Shown here: positions 17,353-26,238 of the stretch, one piece after another
Numbering within the stretch: the first letter of the stretch is position 1
Layout of the letters: every line of letters begins with the position of its first letter
Source: an uncultured bacterium
Lineage (GTDB): Bacteria > Planctomycetota > UBA1135 > GCA-002686595
Assembly (NCBI GenBank): GCA_937896235.1
Contig: CALBMX010000032.1
Coordinates: forward strand, 1 to 64,000
Length of the DNA stretch: 64,000 nucleotides
Direction of reading: 5' to 3'
Program-made: the position numbers and the translations under genes
The notes under the pieces: generated by a model
Database searches by the model: none
What the model was told of the DNA's origin: nothing
The model's input: only the letters and a program-made list of their open reading frames with translations

Positions 17353-19065
17353 TCAGTCGATGTCGAGATCTATCTGGGTTACGCGGAGGATTTCATCGGG
17401 GGTTGTAATGCCCTCAATGATTTTCATCACGCCGTCTTTTCGAAGTGTGGTCACGCCACGCTTGATCGCGTTGCGTTTCATCTGGGAGGCGGTTACACCG
17501 TCCATGATCTCGGTGCGGAGCTCTTCGCCGACGGGCATGAACTCATAAATCGCTGTACGACCGGCATATCCGGAACCGAAGCAGTCGTCGCAACCAATTC
17601 CATGGGCAAGGATCCCGCCCACATCCTCAGGAGTGAGGCCGAGCTCGGCAAGCTTTGCACGGCTCTCATCATTAACGGGAATCATCTCGCGGCAATGCTT
17701 GCAGACCGTTCGCACAAGGCGTTGGGCCACAACCAAGATCAACGAGCTAGAGACGAGATAAGGCTCAACTCCTTGGTCAACCATCCTGGCGATCGTCGAG
17801 GCGGCGTCGTTTGTGTGAACTGTGGAGAAGACGAGGTGACCCGTGAGAGAGGCGCGAATAGCGACCTCGGCGGTCTCGAGGTCTCGAATCTCACCGACCA
17901 TCATGACGTCGGGGTCTTGGCGCAAGAATGAGCGCAGGCCGGCGGCAAAGGTCAGTCCTTTTTTCGTATTGACCTCTACCTGGCTAATACCTGAGAGCGT
18001 GTACTCGACTGGATCCTCAATCGTGAGAACGTTTTTCTGGGTCGTGTCAATCTCGGTCAAGCCGGCATAAAGGGTGGTCGTCTTTCCGGAGCCGGTAGGG
18101 CCCGTGACCAGGATAATGCCGTGGTTGAATCCCAAGTAGCTGCGGAATGTGGCACGGTTCTCTTCCGACAGGCCGATCTCGTCCAGGGTGTGAGCCTTGG
18201 TGGTCTTGTCGAGGAGTCGCATAACGATACGCTCGCCATTCGTCGTCGGGACGGAGCTAATACGAACGTCGACTTCGCCATCGCCGATGCGCAGGGAGGC
18301 GCGACCATCTTGGGGAAGACGGCGCTCGGCTATATCCATTTTGCCCATCACCTTGACGCGGCTGATGATCGCCTCGTGCGCCTTGCGCGGCACAGAGTCC
18401 ATGTCGTACAAGATGCCGTCAATCCGGAAGCGCACCTGGGTGCGATCTTCATAAGGATGGAAGTGAACATCTGAGCTGCGCAGCTTGAGTGCTTGGAACA
18501 AGATCGTGTTGACAAGCTTGATGATCGGCGCCTTGTTCGAGACGTCGAGTACATCCTCGGCATCGCTGATCTCAGAAGCCAATCCCGCGATGTCGCCATC
18601 TTCGGCAACATCGGCGAGAGCCTGGTTGACGCCATCCGCCTTATGCCGGTAGGCACGGGCTATCAAAGTCGTGATCTCGTTGCGAGGGGAGAGCACCGGC
18701 TCGACATCCATTCCCAGCATTGCCGCTAGGTCGTCCATCGGTTGAGGCTCTAGAGGCGCGCAGGTTGCGACGCGAAGAGCGCCATCCTCCGAGGTGCCAA
18801 GAGCGATCAAGTTGTAGTTTCGCGAAAAGTGCACCGGCACAGCATCGATAAACGAAACCGGGACTTTAGTCCCCTCAAGCTGCCCCTCAAAGTCGTAGCC
18901 AAGGTGGCTCGCATAAACCTCGAGGAGTTTTGCCTCGGGGAGGTAAGCGCGATTCAGAATTGCGCGGTCGAGAGAGTCGCCGGAGGTGTTTGCCAACCGG
19001 CGGCATTCGTCAAGTCGCTCGCGGGAGAGTCCCGCGTCGACAAGGAGTTCCGAAAGTGAAGACAC
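17353..19065 (-). CDS. gspE: Type II secretion ATPase GspE
   Basis: A 570-residue hexameric ATPase that powers pseudopilus assembly. An N-terminal GspE/PilB domain is followed by the catalytic core with Walker A GPTGSGKTTTLYAGL, the Asp box, Walker B MMVGEIRDLETAEVA and the His box STVHTNDA. The four zinc cysteines appear as CKHC and CDDC near 470-510. The start is GTG 19065. It lies 2 bp after gspD, so D and E are almost certainly on one transcript. PilB-like motors are the alternative, but the gene set points to secretion. Confidence 0.94.
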   Translation of the reverse strand: MSSLSELLVDAGLSRERLDECRRLANTSGDSLDRAILNRAYLPEAKLLEVYASHLGYDFEGQLEGTKVPVSFIDAVPVHFSRNYNLIALGTSEDGALRVATCAPLEPQPMDDLAAMLGMDVEPVLSPRNEITTLIARAYRHKADGVNQALADVAEDGDIAGLASEISDAEDVLDVSNKAPIIKLVNTILFQALKLRSSDVHFHPYEDRTQVRFRIDGILYDMDSVPRKAHEAIISRVKVMGKMDIAERRLPQDGRASLRIGDGEVDVRISSVPTTNGERIVMRLLDKTTKAHTLDEIGLSEENRATFRSYLGFNHGIILVTGPTGSGKTTTLYAGLTEIDTTQKNVLTIEDPVEYTLSGISQVEVNTKKGLTFAAGLRSFLRQDPDVMMVGEIRDLETAEVAIRASLTGHLVFSTVHTNDAASTIARMVDQGVEPYLVSSSLILVVAQRLVRTVCKHCREMIPVNDESRAKLAELGLTPEDVGGILAHGIGCDDCFGSGYAGRTAIYEFMPVGEELRTEIMDGVTASQMKRNAIKRGVTTLRKDGVMKIIEGITTPDEILRVTQIDLDID

Positions 19066-19067
19066 GA

Positions 19068-21338
19068 TTAGTTGGAGGACTCCAAGTTAGCGGCTTCTTC
19101 GAGAGTCGGCGTCGACTCATTCTGCTTCGCCGCCCGAAGTAGATCGTTGCGTCGCTGTGGGGAGATGCCCACTTCGTTCCCGTCTACTTCGCCAGAATCT
19201 GGACGTTGGAACTGGGGGAGCGCGAAAGCATCGAGGCTAAAGAGGCCGTCGTCGCCACTGAAGTCAGTATCGATCATGCGAATCCTGTCGTAGCCAATGG
19301 TCTCAGCTGCTTCGATCTTTGCCTGATAGGAGAGCTCGTTCAGGTCCGCGAAGTCCTCGTCGTGAAGAATGTGCGGCGTGACGAAGAAGTAGAGCGAGGT
19401 CCGGTTTCCGGTTGTTGAGCTGCTGCGGAACAAGAAGCCAACGATCGGAAGGTCCCCGAGGATGGGGATCTGCTTGGTCGACTCGAGCTGATTGTCGGAG
19501 ATGATGCCGCCGATGACCATGGTGTCGCCGTCTGGAATGTTGACCTGCGTGACCAGCTTACGCGTCGTGCGGGGCGGAGGAGAGTTGGCAATCGTTGCCG
19601 CTCGGAAGTTGGAGATCTCAAGCTCAATACCAAGGCGCAGGTAGCGCGATGCGGAGATCGATGGGGAGATCTTCATCGTGATGCCAGCCTTCTCATAACC
19701 ACCAAAGGAGTCTTGAGTGGAAGCGCTGGACCCGAGGGCCGTCACGTCGTTGTAGGGCTGCTCGTCTTCCGTTGAGACCGTTGCGCTACTGTTGTTGCTC
19801 ACTAGCACCGAGGGAATGTTCAAGACGTTCGCGTTGTCCTTCGTCTCCATGAGGGAGAGCAGAATGGGGAGCGAAAAGTCGTCGCCATCAAGAAGGCCAC
19901 CGGTGAAGCCCGTGCCGAGGTTGGGCACTTTGCTATCGGGGATGCCGTCGACGGGGTTGATGTCGTCAATCGAAGACAGGCCGAAGCTTGTCACACCGAA
20001 GCCGCCGATCTCACCGATGCCGGGAAGGCTGGCGAGGCCAAGTTCGACCCCCATGGAGTACAGGTCGGAGCCGGAGAGCTCGATCAGCGCCGTTTCGATC
20101 AATACCTGATCTTGGCGGCGGTCGAGTGTCTTGATCATGTCGATGACTTCGACGTAACGCGTCTTGTTCGCAGCGATCAAGAGTGAGTTCGTGACCTCGT
20201 CCGGAATGACAACCACATCGTTCTTGTTGCTCGAAGTGGATGGTTGGTTTCGACCACCTGTGCCTGTCCCGCTCTCGGCCAAATCGTTGGCACCCTCGAG
20301 GAAGTCTCCTAAGGTCTGGGCGATCTCCTCAGCGGAGACGTTTTGCAGGGCGTAGATGTGATAATTGCGCTCGGGCTCGATGACGTCGACGTCCAGGCGA
20401 GCGATCATCTCCTTGATCGAGGGCATCTCGTCGGGCATCGCAACAATCAGCAGGGAGTTTGTGCGCGCCTGAACAAGCACCTTGGTTTCAGGGGGGCGAC
20501 TCGGAGTGGCCGGCTGGTTCGGTGAGCGAATATCGGTAGAAGCTGCGGTGATCGCCGAGTTGCGGGCCTGCAGAAGTTCATCCATTAAGGTAGCGATGTC
20601 ATCGGCGGAGGCAAACTCCATGGGGACGATATCAAATACAGGGCTGACCGCGACGAGAGGCGCGCTCTCTTCGTCGATCACATGGAGCAGCTTGACGATG
20701 GAGGCGATCTTGCTTCCGAAGCCCGTGATAATCAGCGAGTTGTTATTTCCCGCGCCCATAATGTTTTCCGTCGTGGGATCTGCAAGCAGGGGGCGAAGGT
20801 TGGTCGAGAGCTGCCGCACATCAGAGTTCTTCAGGTTGACTACAGTCGTGACTAGAACGGCGGGCTGGTCGGCGTATTGTTCGATCTCATCCGGGGTGAC
20901 CCACTTGGCACGCATCTTCAGCTGGCTGCGGGTTCCGCCGCCGTCGAGCCCTTGAATGAGGAGGACCGAAATGCGGGGAGGCCCGATCTCGATACAGCCG
21001 AATTCGTTGATGACCAGCATGATCTGGAACCAAGAATAGAAGTCGCGCTTAGGGACTCTCTTGGTGCCGATCAGCCGCACCTCTTTCTTGAGCTGAGTCG
21101 CCGTCGTGTCGGTGTAGGTGAAGTTGTACCCGGTTGCTTGCTGGCAGAGCTTGATGAACTGCTCCAGCGTCAGGGCCTTTCCAGGCACCTCCGAGATATT
21201 GATCACATAAAAGTCTCCCTCGGCCTGGATGGTCGGCACATCTTCATCAGCTTCTTGAAAAGGAGCTGCATAGGACGTGCCACCCAAGGAGGTGGCGAGG
21301 ACAAGAAGGATGGGAGTCAGCAGATTGCGGAGCGGCAT
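19068..21338 (-). CDS. gspD: Type II secretion secretin GspD
   Basis: A 756-residue outer-membrane secretin. A signal peptide (cut near SYA-AP, residue 24) is followed by an N0 domain (about 35-100), three repeated N1-N3 domains (about 140-370, with repeated VxxLKNxxxxQLxxxLRPLL-type strands), and the C-terminal secretin core (about 385-690) ending in IPILGDLPIVGFLFRSSSTT. A polar tail of ~65 residues follows. No lipobox is seen. It opens the operon gspD-E-F-G-H-I-J; GspC, K, L, M and the prepilin peptidase are not in the window. Confidence 0.93.
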   Translation of the reverse strand: MPLRNLLTPILLVLATSLGGTSYAAPFQEADEDVPTIQAEGDFYVINISEVPGKALTLEQFIKLCQQATGYNFTYTDTTATQLKKEVRLIGTKRVPKRDFYSWFQIMLVINEFGCIEIGPPRISVLLIQGLDGGGTRSQLKMRAKWVTPDEIEQYADQPAVLVTTVVNLKNSDVRQLSTNLRPLLADPTTENIMGAGNNNSLIITGFGSKIASIVKLLHVIDEESAPLVAVSPVFDIVPMEFASADDIATLMDELLQARNSAITAASTDIRSPNQPATPSRPPETKVLVQARTNSLLIVAMPDEMPSIKEMIARLDVDVIEPERNYHIYALQNVSAEEIAQTLGDFLEGANDLAESGTGTGGRNQPSTSSNKNDVVVIPDEVTNSLLIAANKTRYVEVIDMIKTLDRRQDQVLIETALIELSGSDLYSMGVELGLASLPGIGEIGGFGVTSFGLSSIDDINPVDGIPDSKVPNLGTGFTGGLLDGDDFSLPILLSLMETKDNANVLNIPSVLVSNNSSATVSTEDEQPYNDVTALGSSASTQDSFGGYEKAGITMKISPSISASRYLRLGIELEISNFRAATIANSPPPRTTRKLVTQVNIPDGDTMVIGGIISDNQLESTKQIPILGDLPIVGFLFRSSSTTGNRTSLYFFVTPHILHDEDFADLNELSYQAKIEAAETIGYDRIRMIDTDFSGDDGLFSLDAFALPQFQRPDSGEVDGNEVGISPQRRNDLLRAAKQNESTPTLEEAANLESSN

Positions 21339-21712
21339 GGACTTATGTGCGGATCGATCTGGAATCCGATGGTGCGGCCGTTGAGCAGAAGCTCAAAGAC
21401 CCCGGGGAGTGGAGGTGAGTTCCGAGATTGGACTTCACACATTAATGTTTGAAGGCGCATTGTGGTGCGCCGGACGGCTGGAGTCAAAGCCCCAACCAGG
21501 CACTTCTCTCCAGTTTTCGGACGCCGGGCAAGAAGCTTTCTTCCCGCAGTACCGGATTCCGCATGGAAAGAGTGCTCTTCTGAGGCCGGATCGTGGCAAA
21601 GTTGAGCCCCCTAGCAGTGCGAAATGTCTAACTTGGGCCTCCCCTCCTCGGAGGAAATGGCCTGAAGGTTGAGAGATACCCGCAGTACCTGTATCGTTCG
21701 CACAAGCAGCTT
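21339..21712. other. Divergent promoter region gspD / PTS IIA
   Basis: 374 bp between two divergent genes. One plausible plus-strand promoter is listed separately. I saw no clear promoter for gspD and no coding sequence; open frames crossing it have no recognisable features. Confidence 0.5.
21669..21697 (+). promoter_or_regulatory. Candidate sigma-70 promoter for the PTS IIA gene
   Basis: TTGAGA (21669-21674), an exact 17-bp spacer, then TATCGT (21692-21697). Five of six and four of six consensus bases match. Transcription would start near 21704, giving a very short leader before the ATG at 21713, consistent with the lack of a ribosome site there. Confidence 0.45.
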
Positions 21713-22183
21713 ATGCAACTTCAAGAAATTTTCAGCCAGAGCGACGTGCTCTTGGATCTCCCTCCTCACGATAAGTGGGAGGCGATTGGGGCCCTTATCG
21801 CCCACCTTGCAGCTACAGGGAAGATTCCTGCGGAGCGGGAAGCGGAACTGCTCGAGAGTGTTCTCGAGCGGGAGCGCAGCATGTCGACCGGTATGGAGCG
21901 AGGCTTGGCAATTCCTCATGCAGCGATTGAGGGAATCGAAAAGCTCGCCGCAGTGATCGGAGTCGTTCGCGACCCGCAAGGGCTCGAATTTGAGAGTATT
22001 GACGGAGACGTTACGCGGCTTGTTGTCCTTCTTCTGATTCCTAGAGCTCAAAAACTTCTTCACATTCGCACGCTTGCCGACATCGCACGGGGTCTTGGGG
22101 ATGCATCCGTCCGCGAAACTCTGATTGGAAGCAAGACCGTAGAAGAGGCTTGGGATGCCTTGGAAAGCAAGACGCCCTCCTAA
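21713..22183 (+). CDS. PTS EIIA type-2 (PtsN-like) protein
   Basis: A 156-residue cytoplasmic phosphocarrier of the mannitol/fructose EIIA family. The phosphorylated histidine is His69 in GMERGLAIPHA, and the later segment VVLLLIPRAQKLLHIRTLADIAR matches the family's second block. There is no sugar permease, EI or HPr gene here, which favours a regulatory PtsN-type role (nitrogen-PTS) over sugar uptake. No ribosome site is evident. Gap to the next gene is only 12 bp. Confidence 0.88.
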   Translation: MQLQEIFSQSDVLLDLPPHDKWEAIGALIAHLAATGKIPAEREAELLESVLERERSMSTGMERGLAIPHAAIEGIEKLAAVIGVVRDPQGLEFESIDGDVTRLVVLLLIPRAQKLLHIRTLADIARGLGDASVRETLIGSKTVEEAWDALESKTPS

Positions 22184-22195
22184 CTCGACTGCGTT

Positions 22196-24946
22196 TTGAG
22201 CTCGTCGCTGACTCCTTTCCACCGTCGACCGGTGCGTCAGCTTCTCGTTTTCGTTTTTATCGGGATCGCGATGGGCGCCTTCTCTTTTTCGAGTTTGTCG
22301 CTTGCCCTCTCCCTTGCGCGGCCCACTTTCGGTGGTGATGGGCAAGAGATCTTTCTCGCGGGTTGGTTGGTCGGGTTTGGGCTTGGCGCTTGGGCTCTGG
22401 CTTTGCAACTCCGCTGGGAGAGGCCTCTACTACTTCTTGCGGCCTGCCTTGCGGGAGCCAATGCCATTGCCTTTCCGGCCCTCGTCATCTCTCCCGATGC
22501 GCTTGGAGTTCTTGGGGTTCATGGACTTCGCACCCAAGACCACCGCGCGCTCATCCTGGCGCTTTTCTTCCTGCTCGGAATTCCTGCCGGTGCTTTGTTC
22601 TCCAGCTTTTTTCGGAGAGTGCAGTCCGCGCGAACAGGTTCCTTCTTTCTTTTTCTCGGTGGCGCTCTCGGGAGTCTCTACCTCGAGGGCTTGCTCTCCG
22701 CACAATCGGGGCGCGGCTTTGCTTGGAGCCTCGCGGTTGCCCTAGGTGCAGTGATCTGCCTGCTCCTCGCATTTTTGCCGACGGGCTTTCACAAAAAGAG
22801 AGTGCCGGGTTCCGGACGCGATTCCCTTCCCAACGGTGGACCGTTGGAGCTCGGTCCAACGGCAAGGGATCAGCTCTACTTCGGCCTCGCGGCGAGCACC
22901 TGTCCACGCCCACGTTTGCGTCCGAGACAGGCGGGAGTTCTGGCCGCCTTAGTCGGACCTTGGTCCGTCCTACTCTGGTTCTTTGCGCTTACCTGCGGAG
23001 GCCTTATTCTCGGCGACTCGTCCGGCGTTGCCCTCGGGCAGCAGCTCGATTTGGCGGCGCTTGGCTTTGTCAGTTTAGCCCTTGGCGCTGTTGTGGTTCC
23101 GATCCTATTTCAGTCGGATGCGCGGGGCGCCTCGGGGCTGCTCCTGTCCTTGGGTGTGTCATCGGTGTGGCTGGTGGAATCGGACCGGATCTTGTCCTTA
23201 GCGGACGAATTCGGCATTTGGTCTCGCATGGGCGAGTGGGGGGTCCTTCCAAAGTGGATAGTCCTCTCTCAAGCTGGGCTGGTTCTCTTCCCGGTGCTCG
23301 CTGTTGTAGGCGCAGGGCTTTCCGTCTTGGCAAGTGGGATCGCTCGTGACGAGTCCGGAAGACGTATAGGTGGACTCTTGGGGTGGGCGGCGATGGGATG
23401 TTTTGCATTGCCCGAGATCTCTCGACTCCCGCCCCTCGAAGCGCTCGCTTTGGCGACAGGACTCTCCGTATTCGGCGTTCTTTTTGTTGAGATCGCACCG
23501 AGCGGGGGCGTCGGTCGCGTACGCAGCCCGCTGTCCCGTCTCCTCAGCCGGCTCGGGCGCCTGGCAACCATCCTGATCTTGGCTGGGATGACTGGTTATC
23601 TTCTTTGGGCAGAGCCACCCTACGGGCCCTTGCTTCAGCTGCGAGCCACCGAACTCTCGGGAATGGATGAGGCCCGCCTCGCGACTTGGAAGATCGATCG
23701 CTTGCGGTTGCATGCCGTCTTCGAGCGCCCCTTGACAAAGGAGCGTGTCTGGTGGTCGCGGAGTGGCGCGCTGCAGAGCGGGTTTCTGGAGCAGCCTTCG
23801 CCGAGGGTCACCCCGGCCTATGTTTTGGCCCAAGGCCTCTGCCCAAACCCCGAGCGGGTCGCACGACTTCGCGCCTCTCGGACACTGCCCGGCGAGGAGA
23901 GCCTTTTTGAAGTGCGGGCGGAGTGGGGTGGGCGAAACCTGTGGCCTTGGGACGAGGCTACTCCTCCACGAACTTATGACCTGATCGACTTGGGAGAGTT
24001 GCGCTTACACGCTCCCGAGGAATATGAAATGGCGACTCAGGAGGCCCTTACATGTCTGTCGGAGCGTCTTAGCCCAGCGGGGATCCTCACTCTCTCTGTT
24101 GATCTTGCGAGCGCCTCTAGAGAAGTCCTTGAAGCGCTCTTGGATACCTTTGGCGTCTCATTCCACTGGGGTGCTATGTGGATTGTCGATGGGGCTCTTT
24201 GCCTTACCGGCAGCGCGACTCGGCCGGCCCGGCTCTTGGCAACGGAGAGCGAGAGTAGCGCGTCGGCGATGCGAGAGGAGTACGGCCTGTCGGATGAGGC
24301 CACTCTGCTCGGCCACTTCCTTGGCGAGCTGGGGAATAGAGGTACCGCACGCTTGAAGGACCGGGAGATTCAGCTACTGCTTTCAGGTGCTGCGGGGGAG
24401 CGGCAGCGTGCGCTCAACTTGGGAATGCTCTACGGTCGGGCGACACTTGCACCGGCGGAATGGGAGGTCGGGAAGACCGCTTTGGGCCGCTTGGCGGTCC
24501 AGGGTTATCGAGTCTTCGGTCAAGCGCGAATCGCAAAGGCTTGGGTGGATCACTACCGCGAGACCGCACCCCGGAGTCTCGCTGAAAGGACATGGGAGGG
24601 GCGACTTGTAGACGCGCTACTCGAATTGAAAATGTTGCTTTCGGACGATCCCGAGGCGCGTCGGTTTGTTCAGACGGTACGCGTTGAAGAGTGGCGTCGA
24701 ACAGGCCTGCTCGCCATTCACACGGGGGAATACGCAAACGCAGTCGGGGCGCTTTTACAGGCGACCGTGGCCGAACCCCAGCGCGCAGATCTTCAATTGT
24801 TGCTCGCCGCATCTTTGGGCTTAGCTGGGAATCCCGTCGCCTCGGAAGCTGCGCTTCGGCGCGTCCGAGACCTCAGCCGAGATTGGCAAGAGTCGAAGCT
24901 AGCGACGGAGCTAGCGCACCTGGGGTTCGCTCCAGAAGAAGACTAG
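22196..24946 (+). CDS. Large membrane protein, spermidine-synthase-like organisation
   Basis: A 916-residue protein with roughly ten or more hydrophobic helices in the first ~490 residues, then a soluble C-terminal half. Part of the latter (about 590-690) is reminiscent of membrane-bound spermidine-synthase-like methyltransferase folds: YDLIDLGELRLHAPEEYE, then LTCLSERLSPAGILTLSVDL; however, the glycine-rich SAM motif is not visible. The final ~200 residues look helical and TPR-like. I do not assign a function. The TTG start at 22196 is tentative. Its TAG stop shares CTAG with the convergent tsaC-fusion stop. Confidence 0.7.
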   Translation: MSSSLTPFHRRPVRQLLVFVFIGIAMGAFSFSSLSLALSLARPTFGGDGQEIFLAGWLVGFGLGAWALALQLRWERPLLLLAACLAGANAIAFPALVISPDALGVLGVHGLRTQDHRALILALFFLLGIPAGALFSSFFRRVQSARTGSFFLFLGGALGSLYLEGLLSAQSGRGFAWSLAVALGAVICLLLAFLPTGFHKKRVPGSGRDSLPNGGPLELGPTARDQLYFGLAASTCPRPRLRPRQAGVLAALVGPWSVLLWFFALTCGGLILGDSSGVALGQQLDLAALGFVSLALGAVVVPILFQSDARGASGLLLSLGVSSVWLVESDRILSLADEFGIWSRMGEWGVLPKWIVLSQAGLVLFPVLAVVGAGLSVLASGIARDESGRRIGGLLGWAAMGCFALPEISRLPPLEALALATGLSVFGVLFVEIAPSGGVGRVRSPLSRLLSRLGRLATILILAGMTGYLLWAEPPYGPLLQLRATELSGMDEARLATWKIDRLRLHAVFERPLTKERVWWSRSGALQSGFLEQPSPRVTPAYVLAQGLCPNPERVARLRASRTLPGEESLFEVRAEWGGRNLWPWDEATPPRTYDLIDLGELRLHAPEEYEMATQEALTCLSERLSPAGILTLSVDLASASREVLEALLDTFGVSFHWGAMWIVDGALCLTGSATRPARLLATESESSASAMREEYGLSDEATLLGHFLGELGNRGTARLKDREIQLLLSGAAGERQRALNLGMLYGRATLAPAEWEVGKTALGRLAVQGYRVFGQARIAKAWVDHYRETAPRSLAERTWEGRLVDALLELKMLLSDDPEARRFVQTVRVEEWRRTGLLAIHTGEYANAVGALLQATVAEPQRADLQLLLAASLGLAGNPVASEAALRRVRDLSRDWQESKLATELAHLGFAPEED

Positions 24947-26127
24947 AGCCACTGGTCGAGGCGCGCCTCGATACATCGCTGGATCTGCTGAGCAGTTTCG
25001 CGGTAGACCTCAATCGGGCCACCGATAGGATCGGAAATGTCAAATCCAGCGGGGTGAATCAGCCGGACTCGGTCTGCGTAATCCGGCGGCAAGGAGCCAA
25101 CGAGTGCAGCCGCGTGGGAGCGAGTCAAGGCGTAGATGATGTCGAGGGGCTCGATGGCCTCTAGGCTGGCGCGCTGAGCTTCGTGGGAGCTCAAGTCGAC
25201 ACCGTATTCCTTGGCGGCAATCAGGGAACCCTCTGAAGCTGGGGAGCCGGCATAAGCCGCGACCCCCATGGAGCTAATTTGGAAGCCAAAATCGGCCGGG
25301 TCACAGGTGCCGATTCTCTTTGCCTCCGCCCAGCCCGCCTTCGTTGATGGGAAGAGGTTGGGGCATCCCGCAAGAGCACGAGACAGTGCAAGCCGAGCAA
25401 GGCCTTCCGCCATGGGGCTTCTACAGGTATTTCCTGTGCAGGTGAATCCAATCCGAAGTCCTGCGGCTCCGCGCAGATCCTTGATGGAGAGTAGGCCCTC
25501 CCGCAGTAGCTCAAACTTGCGAAAGCCAAGTTGCAAGACGCTCGAGGCCCCGCGGGTTAGAGAGGCTCCGCCATCGACGAGGAGTGCAAGGTCTTTCGAC
25601 CCAGCAAAGCGGCTCGCGACTTGATCGGCACTAAGTGCTGGTGCGTCGCCGTGCAGGTTCGCACTGGTCATCACAACAGGGAAATCGGCGCGCTTAAGGA
25701 CGCTTTCGGTGAAGGGATGCGAGGGGCAGCGAATCCCGACGCTGCCATTGTTCGCAACGGCTTCGAGGCGATTGGGGACTCCGCTGAGTACAAGCGTTAG
25801 GGGGCCTGGCCAATAGCAGTCGATGAGTCGGTCGGCAAGCCCTCGAAGCGGAAGCTGAGGCCCGTATGCGGCCAGACTCTCTTCTACATTTTCCGGGGCT
25901 ACGTGCCAAGTGAGTGGCATCTCTTGGGGGCGTTGCTTGATACCTCGGAGGCGCTCTAATGCAGCCGGGGAGTCAGCGCGCGCGGCAAATCCGTAGACGG
26001 TCTCCGTCGGTAGGGCGACAACTTCACCGGCTTCGAGCAGAGCCACTACTTTTGCAGTGGTCTCGCCTAAAGTGAATGGCGTCGTGGAGTTTTCTTGGAC
26101 GCAGATGCGAGGGATGGTAGACGACAT
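24943..26127 (-). CDS. TsaC/Sua5 fused to LMW (YwlE-like) phosphatase
   Basis: A 394-residue two-domain protein. Residues ~20-212 are a YrdC/Sua5 domain, which makes threonylcarbamoyl-AMP for tRNA t6A37: PTETVYGFAARAD (40-52), KQRP (64-68) and TSAN (154-157). Residues ~224-394 are a low-molecular-weight phosphatase with the P-loop CTGNTCRS (Cys230, Arg236) and the general-acid segment SDPIGG near 370. Thr234 sits where tyrosine phosphatases usually have Ile; in Bacillus YwlE this Thr gives phospho-arginine specificity. Start is ATG 26127; an upstream in-frame extension reaches into the divergent kinase region. Confidence 0.88.
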   Translation of the reverse strand: MSSTIPRICVQENSTTPFTLGETTAKVVALLEAGEVVALPTETVYGFAARADSPAALERLRGIKQRPQEMPLTWHVAPENVEESLAAYGPQLPLRGLADRLIDCYWPGPLTLVLSGVPNRLEAVANNGSVGIRCPSHPFTESVLKRADFPVVMTSANLHGDAPALSADQVASRFAGSKDLALLVDGGASLTRGASSVLQLGFRKFELLREGLLSIKDLRGAAGLRIGFTCTGNTCRSPMAEGLARLALSRALAGCPNLFPSTKAGWAEAKRIGTCDPADFGFQISSMGVAAYAGSPASEGSLIAAKEYGVDLSSHEAQRASLEAIEPLDIIYALTRSHAAALVGSLPPDYADRVRLIHPAGFDISDPIGGPIEVYRETAQQIQRCIEARLDQWL

Positions 26128-26238
26128 AGGATTCGATTGGTTGGCTGCGTGGTAGCCTATCAGCCCGCCCCCGAGATTTCTCGGCTCTTCCAGTGGGAAG
26201 GCATTTTGATAGGAATCTTTGACCGCGGCCATTTGCCC

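Noticed and set aside
22363..23349. 328-codon plus-strand frame inside the large membrane protein gene
   Set aside because: It overlaps a frame with strong membrane-helix pattern; Arg/Pro/Ser-rich composition indicates a shifted-frame shadow.
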